In this document: one piece after another, positions 31,355-39,570 of the stretch
How positions within the stretch are numbered: the first letter of the stretch is position 1
How the letters are laid out: each line of letters opens with the position of its first letter
Assembly: GCF_900105395.1 (NCBI RefSeq)
Contig: NZ_LT629775.1
Location: 5,478,001-5,542,000, forward strand
DNA from: Streptomyces sp. TLI_053
GTDB taxonomy: Bacteria > Actinomycetota > Actinomycetes > Streptomycetales > Streptomycetaceae
Reading direction: 5' to 3'
Length of the DNA stretch: 64,000 nucleotides
Notes under the pieces: generated by a model
The model's input: the letters and a program-made list of their open reading frames with translations, nothing else
Database searches by the model: none
What the model was told of the DNA's origin: nothing
Translations under genes and position numbers: made by a program

Positions 31355-31837
31355 TCAGGGCCAGACCAGGCAGTACAGCTGGTGCCCGGCCTCGTGCAGG
31401 CGGTTGGCGAAGTCCTGCCACTCGTGCAGCATGCTGTAGATCACGAAGGCGTCGCGCGGGCCCCGGCGGTCGGGGACGGTGGACCAGATGAAGGCGGCGG
31501 CGCCGAGTTCGGTCTCGTCGGCCTTCCGCAGTGGTTCGACGACGTTGTGGGGCAGCTGGACGACCGCGTAGTCCGGGTGCAGCACGACCAGTTCCAGCGG
31601 GGGCACCTGGTGCAGCGGAACGCCCTGGATGCCGGTGAGGACCATCGCGCTCATGGTCTCCGGCTTGATCTTGGTGGAGAGGTGGCCGTTGGGCGAGCCG
31701 CTGGTCTCCATCAGATCGCCGAGCCGGCCGAGCGAGCCGAGTTCGCCCGCGTCCAGGCCGAGCCCGCCGGGGCCCAGCGCGGTCGGGACCCGGGCCGCGG
31801 TCGCCCGGTCGGGTGCGCCGAAGTACTTGTACGTCAC
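31355..31837 (-). CDS. Conserved hypothetical protein next to hemL
   Basis: A 160-residue soluble protein starting VTYKYFGAPDRATAARVPTA. It includes LSTKIKPETMSAMVLTGIQG, PPLELVVLHPDYAVVQLPHN, and a C-terminal DAFVIYSMLHEWQDFANRLHEAGHQLYCLVWP-type ending (only the start and end of that stretch are diagnostic). No enzyme motif is recognised. The frame is open to GTG 31990, but the extra ~51 residues are low-complexity Gly/Arg, so GTG 31837 with GAGGGA nine bases upstream is preferred. It is divergent from hemL. Confidence 0.7.
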   Translation of the reverse strand: MTYKYFGAPDRATAARVPTALGPGGLGLDAGELGSLGRLGDLMETSGSPNGHLSTKIKPETMSAMVLTGIQGVPLHQVPPLELVVLHPDYAVVQLPHNVVEPLRKADETELGAAAFIWSTVPDRRGPRDAFVIYSMLHEWQDFANRLHEAGHQLYCLVWP

Positions 31838-32304
31838 CCCCACGCGTCCCTCACCCCGCCTCTCACGGCCACGGCCGCCACGCCCCGTTCCCGCTCCCGT
31901 ACCCCCGCGTGCGGTCTCGGCGGGCCGGCGGGGGCCACCCGCGGCCTCGTCGTAGCCGTCCTGCGCCTCGGACACTCGGACCATCCTCACCGGAATTCGC
32001 CGGAATCGACAGACCCCCGCACGTCCGGTGTCCTCCGGACGTGCTCCTTACCCGTCATGCGCCGCCGTACCCAGTCGCGGTACGCGGCAGTCCTCTTCAC
32101 ACCCCTGCATCGACCCGGGGTTCCTGCCCACCCTCGCGGCCGGACGAACCCCGGAGACACTCCGGGTACATAGTCTGACTGGTCCGGGTGGCCGTCGCAG
32201 CCAGGGGTCCTGTTGTACGGATAACCGTACAGACTCGGGCGCCCGGATCATCGTTCCAGATGATGAGGTCCGACATGCAGAGGTGAAGGACACGATTTGA
32301 GACC
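31838..32304. other. Upstream region of hemL with two dyads
   Basis: No gene beyond the possible longer start of the neighbour (to 31990). It contains a 10-bp perfect hairpin (32019-32028 with 32035-32044) and an 18-bp operator-like dyad (32214-32231). An AT-richer stretch just before hemL probably holds its promoter. The hemL ribosome site is weak. Confidence 0.55.
32214..32231. promoter_or_regulatory. Operator-like 18-bp dyad upstream of hemL
   Basis: TGTACGGATAACCGTACA has perfect 7-bp arms around ATAA, 73 bp upstream of the hemL ATG. The shape is typical of TetR-family operators. No TetR gene is adjacent. Confidence 0.6.
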
Positions 32305-33633
32305 ATGTCTCCCGTGAGCTACCCCTACGAAGCACCCCAGTCCCAGTCGCTCTTCGATCGTGCCTCGGCCGTCACGCCCGGCGGCGTCAACTCCCCGGTG
32401 CGCGCCTTCCGCGCCGTCGGCGGTACGCCGCGCTTCATGGTGTCCGGAACCGGCCCCTACCTGACCGACGCCGACGGCCGCGAGTACGTCGACCTGGTCT
32501 GCTCGTGGGGTCCGATGATCCTCGGCCACGCGCACCCCGCCGTCCTGGACGCGGTGCGGGAGGCGGTCTCCCGCGGCACCTCCTTCGGCACGCCCGGGCA
32601 GGGCGAGGTCGAGCTGGCCGAGGAGATCGTCGCCCGGGTCGCCCCGGTCGAGCAGGTCCGGCTGGTCTCCTCCGGCACCGAGGCCACCATGTCGGCGATC
32701 CGGCTGGCCCGGGGCTTCACCGGCCGCGCCAAGGTCGTGAAGTTCGCCGGCTGCTACCACGGCCATGTGGACGCGCTGCTGGCCGCCGCCGGTTCCGGCC
32801 TGGCCACCTTCGGCCTGCCGGACACCCCTGGCGTCACCGGCGCCCAGGCCGGCGACACCATCGTGCTGCCCTACAACGACCTCGCCGCCGTCGAGGCGGC
32901 CTTCCGGGCCCACCCCGGCGAGATCGCCTGCGTGATCACCGAGGCCTCGCCCGGCAACATGGGCGTCGTCCCGCCGCTGCCCGGCTTCAACGGCGGCCTG
33001 GCCCGGCTCTGCCGGGAGAACGGCGCGCTGTTCGTCTCCGACGAGGTGATGACCGGCTTCCGCGTGTCCAGGGCGGGCTGGTACGGCCTGGAGGCGGCGC
33101 ACGAGGGCTGGGCGCCCGACCTGCTGACCTTCGGCAAGGTCATGGGCGGCGGCTTCCCCGCGGCGGCCTTCGGCGGCCGCGCCGACGTGATGGCCCACCT
33201 CGCCCCGGCCGGCCCGGTCTACCAGGCCGGCACCCTCTCCGGGAACCCGATCGCCACCGCGGCCGGCCTGGCCCAGCTGCGGGGCTGCACCGACGAGGTC
33301 TACACGGCCGTCGACCGGGTCGCCGCCGAGGTCTCCGGCCTGGTCTCCGCCGCGCTCGCCAAGGAGGGCGTGACGCACCGGCTGCAGACCGCCGGGAACA
33401 TGTTCTCGGTGTTCTTCACCGAGGACGCCGTCACGAACTACGACGAGGCGAAGACCCAGGAGTCCTTCCGCTTCACCGCGTTCTTCCACTCGATGCTGTC
33501 GCAGGGCGTCTACCTGCCGCCGTCGGCCTTCGAGTCCTGGTTCGTCTCCTCGGCGCACGACGGGCGGGCGATCGAGCGGATCGCCGCCGCCCTGCCCGCC
33601 GCCGCCCGGGCCGCCGCCGAAGCCACGGCCTGA
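32305..33633 (+). CDS. hemL: Glutamate-1-semialdehyde 2,1-aminomutase
   Basis: PLP enzyme converting glutamate-1-semialdehyde to 5-aminolevulinate, the step after HemA. The 442-residue product shows VTPGGVNSPVRAF, FAGCYHGHVDALL, VSDEVMTGFRVS and the PLP lysine in LTFGKVMGGGFPAAAFGGR (about residue 280). ATG 32305 has little ribosome-site complementarity; GTG 32314 is possible. It is encoded apart from rex-hemACDB but only 11 kb from hemB in this window. It has its own regulatory dyad upstream and no Rex site within 300 bp. A histidine phosphatase follows 62 bp downstream. Confidence 0.97.
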   Translation: MSPVSYPYEAPQSQSLFDRASAVTPGGVNSPVRAFRAVGGTPRFMVSGTGPYLTDADGREYVDLVCSWGPMILGHAHPAVLDAVREAVSRGTSFGTPGQGEVELAEEIVARVAPVEQVRLVSSGTEATMSAIRLARGFTGRAKVVKFAGCYHGHVDALLAAAGSGLATFGLPDTPGVTGAQAGDTIVLPYNDLAAVEAAFRAHPGEIACVITEASPGNMGVVPPLPGFNGGLARLCRENGALFVSDEVMTGFRVSRAGWYGLEAAHEGWAPDLLTFGKVMGGGFPAAAFGGRADVMAHLAPAGPVYQAGTLSGNPIATAAGLAQLRGCTDEVYTAVDRVAAEVSGLVSAALAKEGVTHRLQTAGNMFSVFFTEDAVTNYDEAKTQESFRFTAFFHSMLSQGVYLPPSAFESWFVSSAHDGRAIERIAAALPAAARAAAEATA

Positions 33634-33695
33634 GCCACCGCCCCGGGCCACCAGGCCCGGCGCCCAGCCCTTACGAGTCCCAGGAGTACTGAGAA

Positions 33696-34376
33696 GTGAG
33701 CGCCAAGGACATCACCGTCGTCCACCTGATGCGGCACGGTGAGGTGCACAACCCGGAGGGCGTCCTCTACGGCCGCCTCCCGGGCTACCGGCTGTCCGAA
33801 CTGGGCCGGGAGATGGCCGAGCGGGTCGCCGAGGACCTGGCCGGGCGGGACATCACCCACGTGGTGGCGTCCCCGCTCGAGCGTGCCCAGGAGACCGCCG
33901 CGCCGATCGCCCGGTCCCACGGGCTGGACCTCGCGTCGGACGAGCGGCTGATCGAGGCGGAGAACATCTTCGAGGGCAAGACCTTCGGAGTGGGCGACGG
34001 CTCGCTGCGCAACCCGTCCTACTGGAAGTACCTCACCAACCCGTTCAAGCCCTCCTGGGGCGAGCCGTACCTGGAGCAGGCGGTGCGGATGATGGGCGCG
34101 CTGGCCGCCGCCCGGGACGCCGCGCGGGGGCACGAGGCGGTGTGCGTGAGCCACCAGCTGCCGATCTGGATCGTCCGCTCCTTCGTGGAGCGCCGCCGGC
34201 TCTGGCACGACCCGCGCAACCGGCAGTGCTCGCTGGCCTCGCTGACCAGCTTCACCTACGAGGGCGACCGGATCGTCTCGGTGGGCTACCGCGAGCCGGC
34301 CCGCGACCTGCTGCCGGCCCACCTGGTCGGCAAGGGCGGCAAGAGCAAGCCGGTGGGCAAGAGCTTCGGCGCCTGA
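33696..34376 (+). CDS. Histidine phosphatase family protein
   Basis: A 226-residue phosphoglycerate-mutase-fold phosphatase. HLMRHGEVHNPEGVLYGRLPGY carries the catalytic RHG (about residues 11-13). VVASPLERAQETAAPIA has the second arginine and VCVSHQLPIWIV the second histidine. Substrate unknown. GTG 33696 follows AGGAGTACTGAGAA. In streptomycetes this gene sits between hemL and the cytochrome c maturation genes, as here, and it may be co-transcribed with hemL. Confidence 0.9.
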   Translation: MSAKDITVVHLMRHGEVHNPEGVLYGRLPGYRLSELGREMAERVAEDLAGRDITHVVASPLERAQETAAPIARSHGLDLASDERLIEAENIFEGKTFGVGDGSLRNPSYWKYLTNPFKPSWGEPYLEQAVRMMGALAAARDAARGHEAVCVSHQLPIWIVRSFVERRRLWHDPRNRQCSLASLTSFTYEGDRIVSVGYREPARDLLPAHLVGKGGKSKPVGKSFGA

Positions 34377-34631
34377 CACCGGCGCCTGGCACCGGCTCCG
34401 GGGCCGGCCGAGGGGCCGGTCCGGGGCAGCCGGTTCCGGGTACGCCGAGGGAGCCCGGACGAGCGGAACGGTGTTCATGGTTCCCGATCCGGTGTAAGCG
34501 CCGTGTGAGTAAGACCTGGGTCACACTCCCGCGACACCCCGAAGATCGGTCCCGTCGCAGGTCAGAGGGGGTCCGGCAGAGAATGCCGGACCCCCCGGTA
34601 CCTGCCCGTGACTCCATGCGAAACTTTTCAC

Positions 34632-35246
34632 ATGTCTGGCATGACGCGCCCCCGTCCCCGTCTCGCCGCCGCCGCGGTCACCGCCGCCGCTGCCGCGCTG
34701 GCCCTCACCGCCTGCAGCTCCTCCGGCTCCTCGGCCAGCGGTGACGGACAGATCGGTTTCGTCACCGCCAAGGGCAGCAACATCTCCACCGCCGCCGTCG
34801 GCCACCGCCAGGAAGCGCCGGACATCGGCGGCGACACCCTGGAGGGCGCCCCGGCCAAGCTCTCCGACTACCGGGGCAAGGTCGTCGTGCTGAACGTCTG
34901 GGGCTCCTGGTGCGGCCCGTGCCGTTCGGAGGCCGACGACCTCCAGCGGATCTGGGACAAGTACAAGGACCAGGGCGTGCAGTTCCTCGGGATCAACACC
35001 CGGGACACCGAGATCAAGAACGCCGTCCGCTTCGAGCAGGAGAAGGGCGTCACCTTCCCCAGCATCTACGACCCGGCCGGCGCCCAGCTGCTGAAGTTCC
35101 CCAAGGGCAGCCTCAACCCGCAGTCCATCCCGACCACCCTGGTGGTCGACCGGGACGGCCGGCTCGCCGCCCGCGCCGTCGGCGGCCAGACCGACGACGC
35201 CCTCGAGACCATGCTCCAGCCGGTGCTGGCGGAGCAGCAGCGGTGA
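34632..35246 (+). CDS. Thioredoxin-like lipoprotein, ResA/TlpA family
   Basis: A 204-residue exported lipoprotein with a hydrophobic signal and the lipobox LTAC (about residue 29). A thioredoxin fold follows with the redox motif VWGSWCGPCRSEADDL (about residues 98-101), GINTRDTEIKNAV and the cis-Pro in SIPTTLVVDRDG. It probably reduces apocytochrome c haem-binding cysteines outside the membrane, taking electrons from CcdA. Starts at 34632 and 34641 are both possible. The stop overlaps the ccdA start (GTGA). First gene of the system II cytochrome c operon. Confidence 0.93.
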   Translation: MSGMTRPRPRLAAAAVTAAAAALALTACSSSGSSASGDGQIGFVTAKGSNISTAAVGHRQEAPDIGGDTLEGAPAKLSDYRGKVVVLNVWGSWCGPCRSEADDLQRIWDKYKDQGVQFLGINTRDTEIKNAVRFEQEKGVTFPSIYDPAGAQLLKFPKGSLNPQSIPTTLVVDRDGRLAARAVGGQTDDALETMLQPVLAEQQR

Positions 35247-36016
35247 GCGGGACGCTGCAGCTCGCCGACAACATCGGGACCATCCAGAGCGGGGCGCTGC
35301 TGGTCGCGGCGCCGATCGCGCTGGCGGCGGGCCTGGTGTCGTTCTTCTCGCCCTGCGTGCTGCCGCTCGTCCCCGGCTACCTCTCCTACGTGACCGGCTT
35401 CTCGGCCGCCGACCTCGCCGACGCGCGGGGGGCCCGGCGCGGCCGGATGCTGGCCGGCGCGGGGCTGTTCATCCTCGGCTTCACCGCCGTCTTCGTCTCC
35501 AGCGGCGCGCTGTTCGGCCAGTTCGGCGACACGCTCAAGGAGCACCAGGCGGTCATCAGCAAGGTGCTCGGGGCGCTCACCATCGTGATGGGCCTGGCCT
35601 TCATGGGCCTGGTGCCCGGTCTGAGCATGCGCGAGGTGCGCACCCACCGCCGCCCGGTGGTCGGACTGCTCGGCGCGCCGCTGCTCGGTGTGGTCTTCGG
35701 GGTCGGCTGGACCCCGTGCATGGGGCCGACCCTGGCCACCGTCACCAACCTCGCGCTCAACCAGGCCGACGCCCAGCGCGGTGCGCTGCTGATGGTCTTC
35801 TACTGCCTGGGCCTCGGCGTACCGTTCATCGTGGCCGCGCTGGCCTTCCGCCGGGCGCTGGGCGCCTTCGGCTGGGTGAAGCGGCACTACCCGCTCGTCA
35901 TGCGGATCGGCGGCGGCATGCTCGTCGTGGTCGGTCTGCTGCTGGTCACCGGAGTCTGGGACGCCATGGTGAGTGACCTGCAGAACCAGTTCGCCGGCTT
36001 CCAGATCGGAATCTGA
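35243..36016 (+). CDS. ccdA: Cytochrome c biogenesis protein CcdA
   Basis: A 257-residue, six-segment membrane protein that passes reducing power across the membrane to the ResA-like partner. The two redox cysteines are in FFSPCVLPLVPGYLSYVTG (about residue 34) and VGWTPCMGPTLATV (about residue 159). GTG 35243 overlaps the previous stop by four bases, and resB follows after 3 bp, so the four genes are tightly coupled. Confidence 0.95.
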   Translation: MSGTLQLADNIGTIQSGALLVAAPIALAAGLVSFFSPCVLPLVPGYLSYVTGFSAADLADARGARRGRMLAGAGLFILGFTAVFVSSGALFGQFGDTLKEHQAVISKVLGALTIVMGLAFMGLVPGLSMREVRTHRRPVVGLLGAPLLGVVFGVGWTPCMGPTLATVTNLALNQADAQRGALLMVFYCLGLGVPFIVAALAFRRALGAFGWVKRHYPLVMRIGGGMLVVVGLLLVTGVWDAMVSDLQNQFAGFQIGI

Positions 36017-36019
36017 CCC

Positions 36020-37822
36020 GTGACCAACACGACGACCGACCGTGAACGGGTCGGTGACGAGGCGCAGGGCGCCACCGAGGAAGCGGCCGAGCGGCTCACC
36101 ACCGCCCCGGCCGAGTCCGACGGTCCGACCGGCATCGGCGTGGTCGGCTGGCTGCGCTGGATGTGGCGCCAGCTGACCTCGATGCGGGTCGCGCTGATCC
36201 TGCTCTTCCTGCTCTCGCTGGCGGCGATCCCGGGCTCGCTGATCCCGCAGAACGGCCAGAACGAGTTCAAGGTCCAGACCTGGAAGGCGCAGCACTCCAC
36301 GGTCGCGCCGATCTACGAGAAGCTCCAGCTGTTCGACGTCTACAGCTCGGTCTGGTTCTCCGCGATCTACATCCTGCTGTTCGTCTCGCTGGCCGGCTGC
36401 ATCGTGCCGCGCACCTGGCAGTTCGTCGGGGTGCTGCGCTCCCGGCCGCCGGCGGCGCCGCGCAACCTGACCCGGATGCCGGTGTACGCGGCCTGGCGGA
36501 CGGACGCGGACGCCGCGACCGTCAACGCCGCCGCCCACCGGCTGCTGCGCGCGCGGCGCTTCCGGGCGCACCTGGACGGCGGCGCGGTGGCGGCCGAGAA
36601 GGGCTATCTGCGCGAGGTCGGCAACCTGGTCTTCCACCTGTCGCTGTTCGCGCTGCTCGGCGGTTTCGCCTGGGCGAGCCTGGCCAGCGGCACCGGCGGC
36701 AAGCTGCTGGTCGAGGGCGAGGGCTACTCCAACACGATCACCCAGCTCGACGACTTCACCGGCACCCGGTTCTACGGCACCGAGGACCTCGACCCCTTCT
36801 ACGTGAAGCTGAAGACCTTCACCTCGAAGTTCCAGAACAACGGCTCGCAGATCGGCAGCGCGCGGCAGTTCACCGCGAACGTCGACTACTACGAGGGCAG
36901 CGACCCGGCGAAGCTCCAGCAGGGCAGGATCGAGGTCAACCACCCGCTGGAGATCGGCGGCAGCAAGTTCTTCCTGATCGGGCACGGCTACGCCCCGGTG
37001 ATCACCGTGCGCAACGCGGCCGGCGACGTCGTCTACACCGGTGCCACCCCGTTCCTGCCGCAGGACGGCAACCTGACCTCCACCGGCGTCATCAAGGTCT
37101 CCGACTACGGGGACAAGGACGGGAAGCGGACCCAGCTGGGCCTGTCCGGCTTCTTCCTGCCGACCGCGCCGGTGGCCTTCGACCGGAACACCGGCCCGCG
37201 CTCGCTGTTCCCCGGTGACGCGGACCCGGTGCTGGTGCTCAACGCCTACGCGGGCGACCTGGGCACCGACTCCGGCCTGCCGCAGAACATCTACCAGCTC
37301 AACACGAAGAACCTGACCCAGCTCCAGCAGGACGGCGAGCCGGCCAAGATCCGGCTGAAGCCGGGCCAGGGCTGGACCCTGCCGGACGGCTACGGGACGG
37401 TCACCTTCGAGGGCTACAAGCAGTGGGCCAGCTTCAACGTCTCGCACCGGCCGGGGAACGCGATCGCGCTGGCCGGCGCGGTGCTGGCGATCGCCGGCCT
37501 GATCGGCTCGCTGTTCGTCCAGCGGCGCCGGATCTGGGTGCGGGCGGTGGCCCTGCCGGGCGGCGGGACGCAGGTCGAGCTGGCCGGGCTGGGCCGCAGC
37601 GAGTCGGCGAAGATCGCCGAGGAGCTGGCCGCGCTGGCGGTGGACCTCCAGGACGACGCCCCGGCGCTCGACGACGAGTCCGACGACGAGTCCGACGACG
37701 AGTCCGGCAACGCACCCGAGGCCGGGCCCGACCACGAGTCCGAGAACGGCTCGGCGGAGGCCGAGGAGGCCTCGGCACCCGCAGAATCCGCAGTTCCCGC
37801 CGATCAGAACTCCAAGGAGTAG
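36020..37822 (+). CDS. resB: Cytochrome c biogenesis protein ResB
   Basis: A 600-residue membrane component of the system II haem lyase. Three membrane segments lie near the N-terminal third: SMRVALILLFLLSLAAIPG, WFSAIYILLFVSLAGCIVPRTW and LVFHLSLFALLGGFAWA. A large extracytoplasmic domain (~230-475) and a fourth segment (IALAGAVLAIAGLIGSLFV) follow. The C-terminal tail of ~70 residues is highly acidic (DDESDDESDDESG repeats). With CcsB it exports haem and attaches it to apocytochrome c. GTG 36020 is 3 bp after ccdA. Confidence 0.95.
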   Translation: MTNTTTDRERVGDEAQGATEEAAERLTTAPAESDGPTGIGVVGWLRWMWRQLTSMRVALILLFLLSLAAIPGSLIPQNGQNEFKVQTWKAQHSTVAPIYEKLQLFDVYSSVWFSAIYILLFVSLAGCIVPRTWQFVGVLRSRPPAAPRNLTRMPVYAAWRTDADAATVNAAAHRLLRARRFRAHLDGGAVAAEKGYLREVGNLVFHLSLFALLGGFAWASLASGTGGKLLVEGEGYSNTITQLDDFTGTRFYGTEDLDPFYVKLKTFTSKFQNNGSQIGSARQFTANVDYYEGSDPAKLQQGRIEVNHPLEIGGSKFFLIGHGYAPVITVRNAAGDVVYTGATPFLPQDGNLTSTGVIKVSDYGDKDGKRTQLGLSGFFLPTAPVAFDRNTGPRSLFPGDADPVLVLNAYAGDLGTDSGLPQNIYQLNTKNLTQLQQDGEPAKIRLKPGQGWTLPDGYGTVTFEGYKQWASFNVSHRPGNAIALAGAVLAIAGLIGSLFVQRRRIWVRAVALPGGGTQVELAGLGRSESAKIAEELAALAVDLQDDAPALDDESDDESDDESGNAPEAGPDHESENGSAEAEEASAPAESAVPADQNSKE

Positions 37823-37825
37823 ACG

Positions 37826-38959
37826 GTGCACCTCGCCTCGTCGGTCGACCCGCAGCTGGCCGACCTGTCCAACAAGCTGATCTATTCGGCGATGGCGGTC
37901 TACCTGATCGCCATGTTCGCCTACATGTTCGAGTGGACCTTCGGTGCCAAGGGCGCCGTCGCCGTCCGCTCCAGCGAGCAGGCGGGCCTGGCCGGCGCCG
38001 TCGCCGCGGCGGAGGCCGGGGCCAAGGGCGCCAAGAAGGTCACCGTCACCGTCGCCTCGGCGGGCGGCGGCACCACCACGCTGACCCGCACGGCGCTGGC
38101 CGGCGAGGGCGCGACGGTGGTGACCGGCGGGCGCGGCGAGGAGGAGCTCGACGGTCCCGGCGCGGCCGGCACCAGTGAGAAGGCCGACCTGTCCGGCCGG
38201 ATCGCGGTCTCGCTGACCGTGCTGGCCACGCTGCTGCACGCGGGCGGCGTGCTCACCCGCGGCCTCTCGGTGTCCCGCTGGCCGTGGGGCAACATGTACG
38301 AGTTCTCCTGCGCCTTCGCGCTCGCCATGACGCTGGCCTTCCTCGGCCTGATGATCGCGAAGAAGCCGGTCCGCTGGCTCGGCCTGCCGGTCACCCTGGC
38401 GGTGCTGCTGACCCTGGGCGTCGCCGTCACGGTGCTCTACACCGAGTCCGAGCAGCTCGTCCCGGCCCTGCACTCGTACTGGCTGGCGATCCACGTCTCC
38501 ACCGCGATCGTCTGCGGCGGCGCCTTCTACGCGGCGTTCATCACGACCCTGCTCTACCTGGGCAAGGACTCCTTCGACAAGCGGACGGCGGCCGGTCTGG
38601 CCAAGGGCCCGCTGGGCACCTCGCCGTCGATCTGGCGCCGGCTGCCCGCCGCCTCCACCCTGGACAAGCTGTCCTACCGGATCAACGCGCTGGTCTTCCC
38701 GCTCTGGACCTTCACCATCATCGCGGGCGCGATCTGGGCCGAGGCCGCCTGGGGCAAGTACTGGGAGTGGGACCCGAAGGAGACCTGGTCGTTCATCACC
38801 TGGGTCGCCTACGCGTGCTACCTGCACGCCCGCGCCACCGCCGGCTGGAAGGGACGCAAGGCCGCCTACCTGGCCCTCGGCGCCTTCGCCTGCTGGCTGT
38901 TCAACTACTACGGCGTGAACATCTTCGTGACCGGCAAGCACTCCTACGCGGGGCTCTGA
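37826..38959 (+). CDS. ccsB: Cytochrome c biogenesis protein CcsB (ResC)
   Basis: A 377-residue haem-handling protein with about eight membrane segments. The tryptophan-rich WWD signature is AWGKYWEWDPKETWSFITW (about residue 310), and haem-ligating histidines lie in flanking loops (LLHAGGV, YWLAIHVSTAI). A ~90-residue Ala/Gly-rich insertion sits after the first segment. It forms the ResB-CcsB synthase. GTG 37826 is 3 bp after the resB stop. Last gene of the operon. Confidence 0.95.
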   Translation: MHLASSVDPQLADLSNKLIYSAMAVYLIAMFAYMFEWTFGAKGAVAVRSSEQAGLAGAVAAAEAGAKGAKKVTVTVASAGGGTTTLTRTALAGEGATVVTGGRGEEELDGPGAAGTSEKADLSGRIAVSLTVLATLLHAGGVLTRGLSVSRWPWGNMYEFSCAFALAMTLAFLGLMIAKKPVRWLGLPVTLAVLLTLGVAVTVLYTESEQLVPALHSYWLAIHVSTAIVCGGAFYAAFITTLLYLGKDSFDKRTAAGLAKGPLGTSPSIWRRLPAASTLDKLSYRINALVFPLWTFTIIAGAIWAEAAWGKYWEWDPKETWSFITWVAYACYLHARATAGWKGRKAAYLALGAFACWLFNYYGVNIFVTGKHSYAGL

Positions 38960-39084
38960 CCGGAACCGGAACCACACACCGGCCCGGCGCTCCAGACCAG
39001 GAAGCCGGGCCGAGGTGCGACGGGGGTAGTGCGTGCCGGGCCACCCGGTCCGGTACGGGGAGGAACTGAGGAGGAAATCGCGCA

Positions 39085-39492
39085 ATGGAGTGCGACGAGG
39101 TCATGCTGACCGTCCGAATCACCGCCGCCGAGCAGCTGCTGCTCCGCCGGCTCGCCCAGGGGCACCGCAGCGACGTGTCCGAGGTGGTGGCCGACGGTCT
39201 GCTGGACATCATCCCGACGTTCGTCTCGCCGGCCGACGCCCACCGGCTGCTGGGTGCCCTCGCGGCCCCCGCGCCGTGCGCGCTGACCGTCTGGCTGCCG
39301 ACGCCGCTGGCCGATCTGCTGGTGCCCGGCGCGGCCCGGATCGCCCAGGTGACGCAGGTGCGGATCGGTTCGGCCAGCGCGATGCTGGGCGCCGCGCTGC
39401 GGCTCTGGCTGGCGCAGGACCCCGGGCGGCTGGCCGAGAACCTCAGCGTGATGCACGCGGGGCGGCCGTCGTCGGCGCTGGTGGCGGCCTGA
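39085..39492 (+). CDS. Conserved hypothetical protein, possibly DNA-binding
   Basis: A 135-residue soluble protein. The start MECDEVMLTVRITAAEQLLLRRLAQ resembles a short beta strand followed by a helix, as in ribbon-helix-helix proteins. VTQVRIGSASAMLGAALRLWL could be a second such element. This is a weak structural impression only. AGGAGG lies ten bases upstream of ATG 39085. It stands between the cytochrome c operon and the AfsA gene and does not clearly belong to either. Confidence 0.6.
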   Translation: MECDEVMLTVRITAAEQLLLRRLAQGHRSDVSEVVADGLLDIIPTFVSPADAHRLLGALAAPAPCALTVWLPTPLADLLVPGAARIAQVTQVRIGSASAMLGAALRLWLAQDPGRLAENLSVMHAGRPSSALVAA

Positions 39493-39504
39493 CCCGGCGG
39501 GGGT

Positions 39505-39570
39505 AGCCGGGGAGGGCGGGGGAGGAGCGGGAAGGAACGGGGGAGGCGGGGGAGGAGCGGGGGCGCCGGT
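39505..39570 (+). repeat. Polypurine G-rich tract
   Basis: About 65 bp of almost pure purine on the plus strand, built of repeats of GGGGGAGGAGCGGG and close variants (for example GGGGGAGGAGCGGGAAGG and GGGGGAGGAGCGGGGG). It lies between convergent gene ends. It could form a G-quadruplex or triplex and may act as a transcription block. Confidence 0.6.

Noticed and set aside
35066..39085. A 1339-codon open frame on the minus strand opposite the cytochrome c genes
   Set aside because: It mirrors four well-supported genes, has no family motif and a composition typical of the antisense of GC-rich codons (Asp/Gly/Arg/Gln/His-rich).
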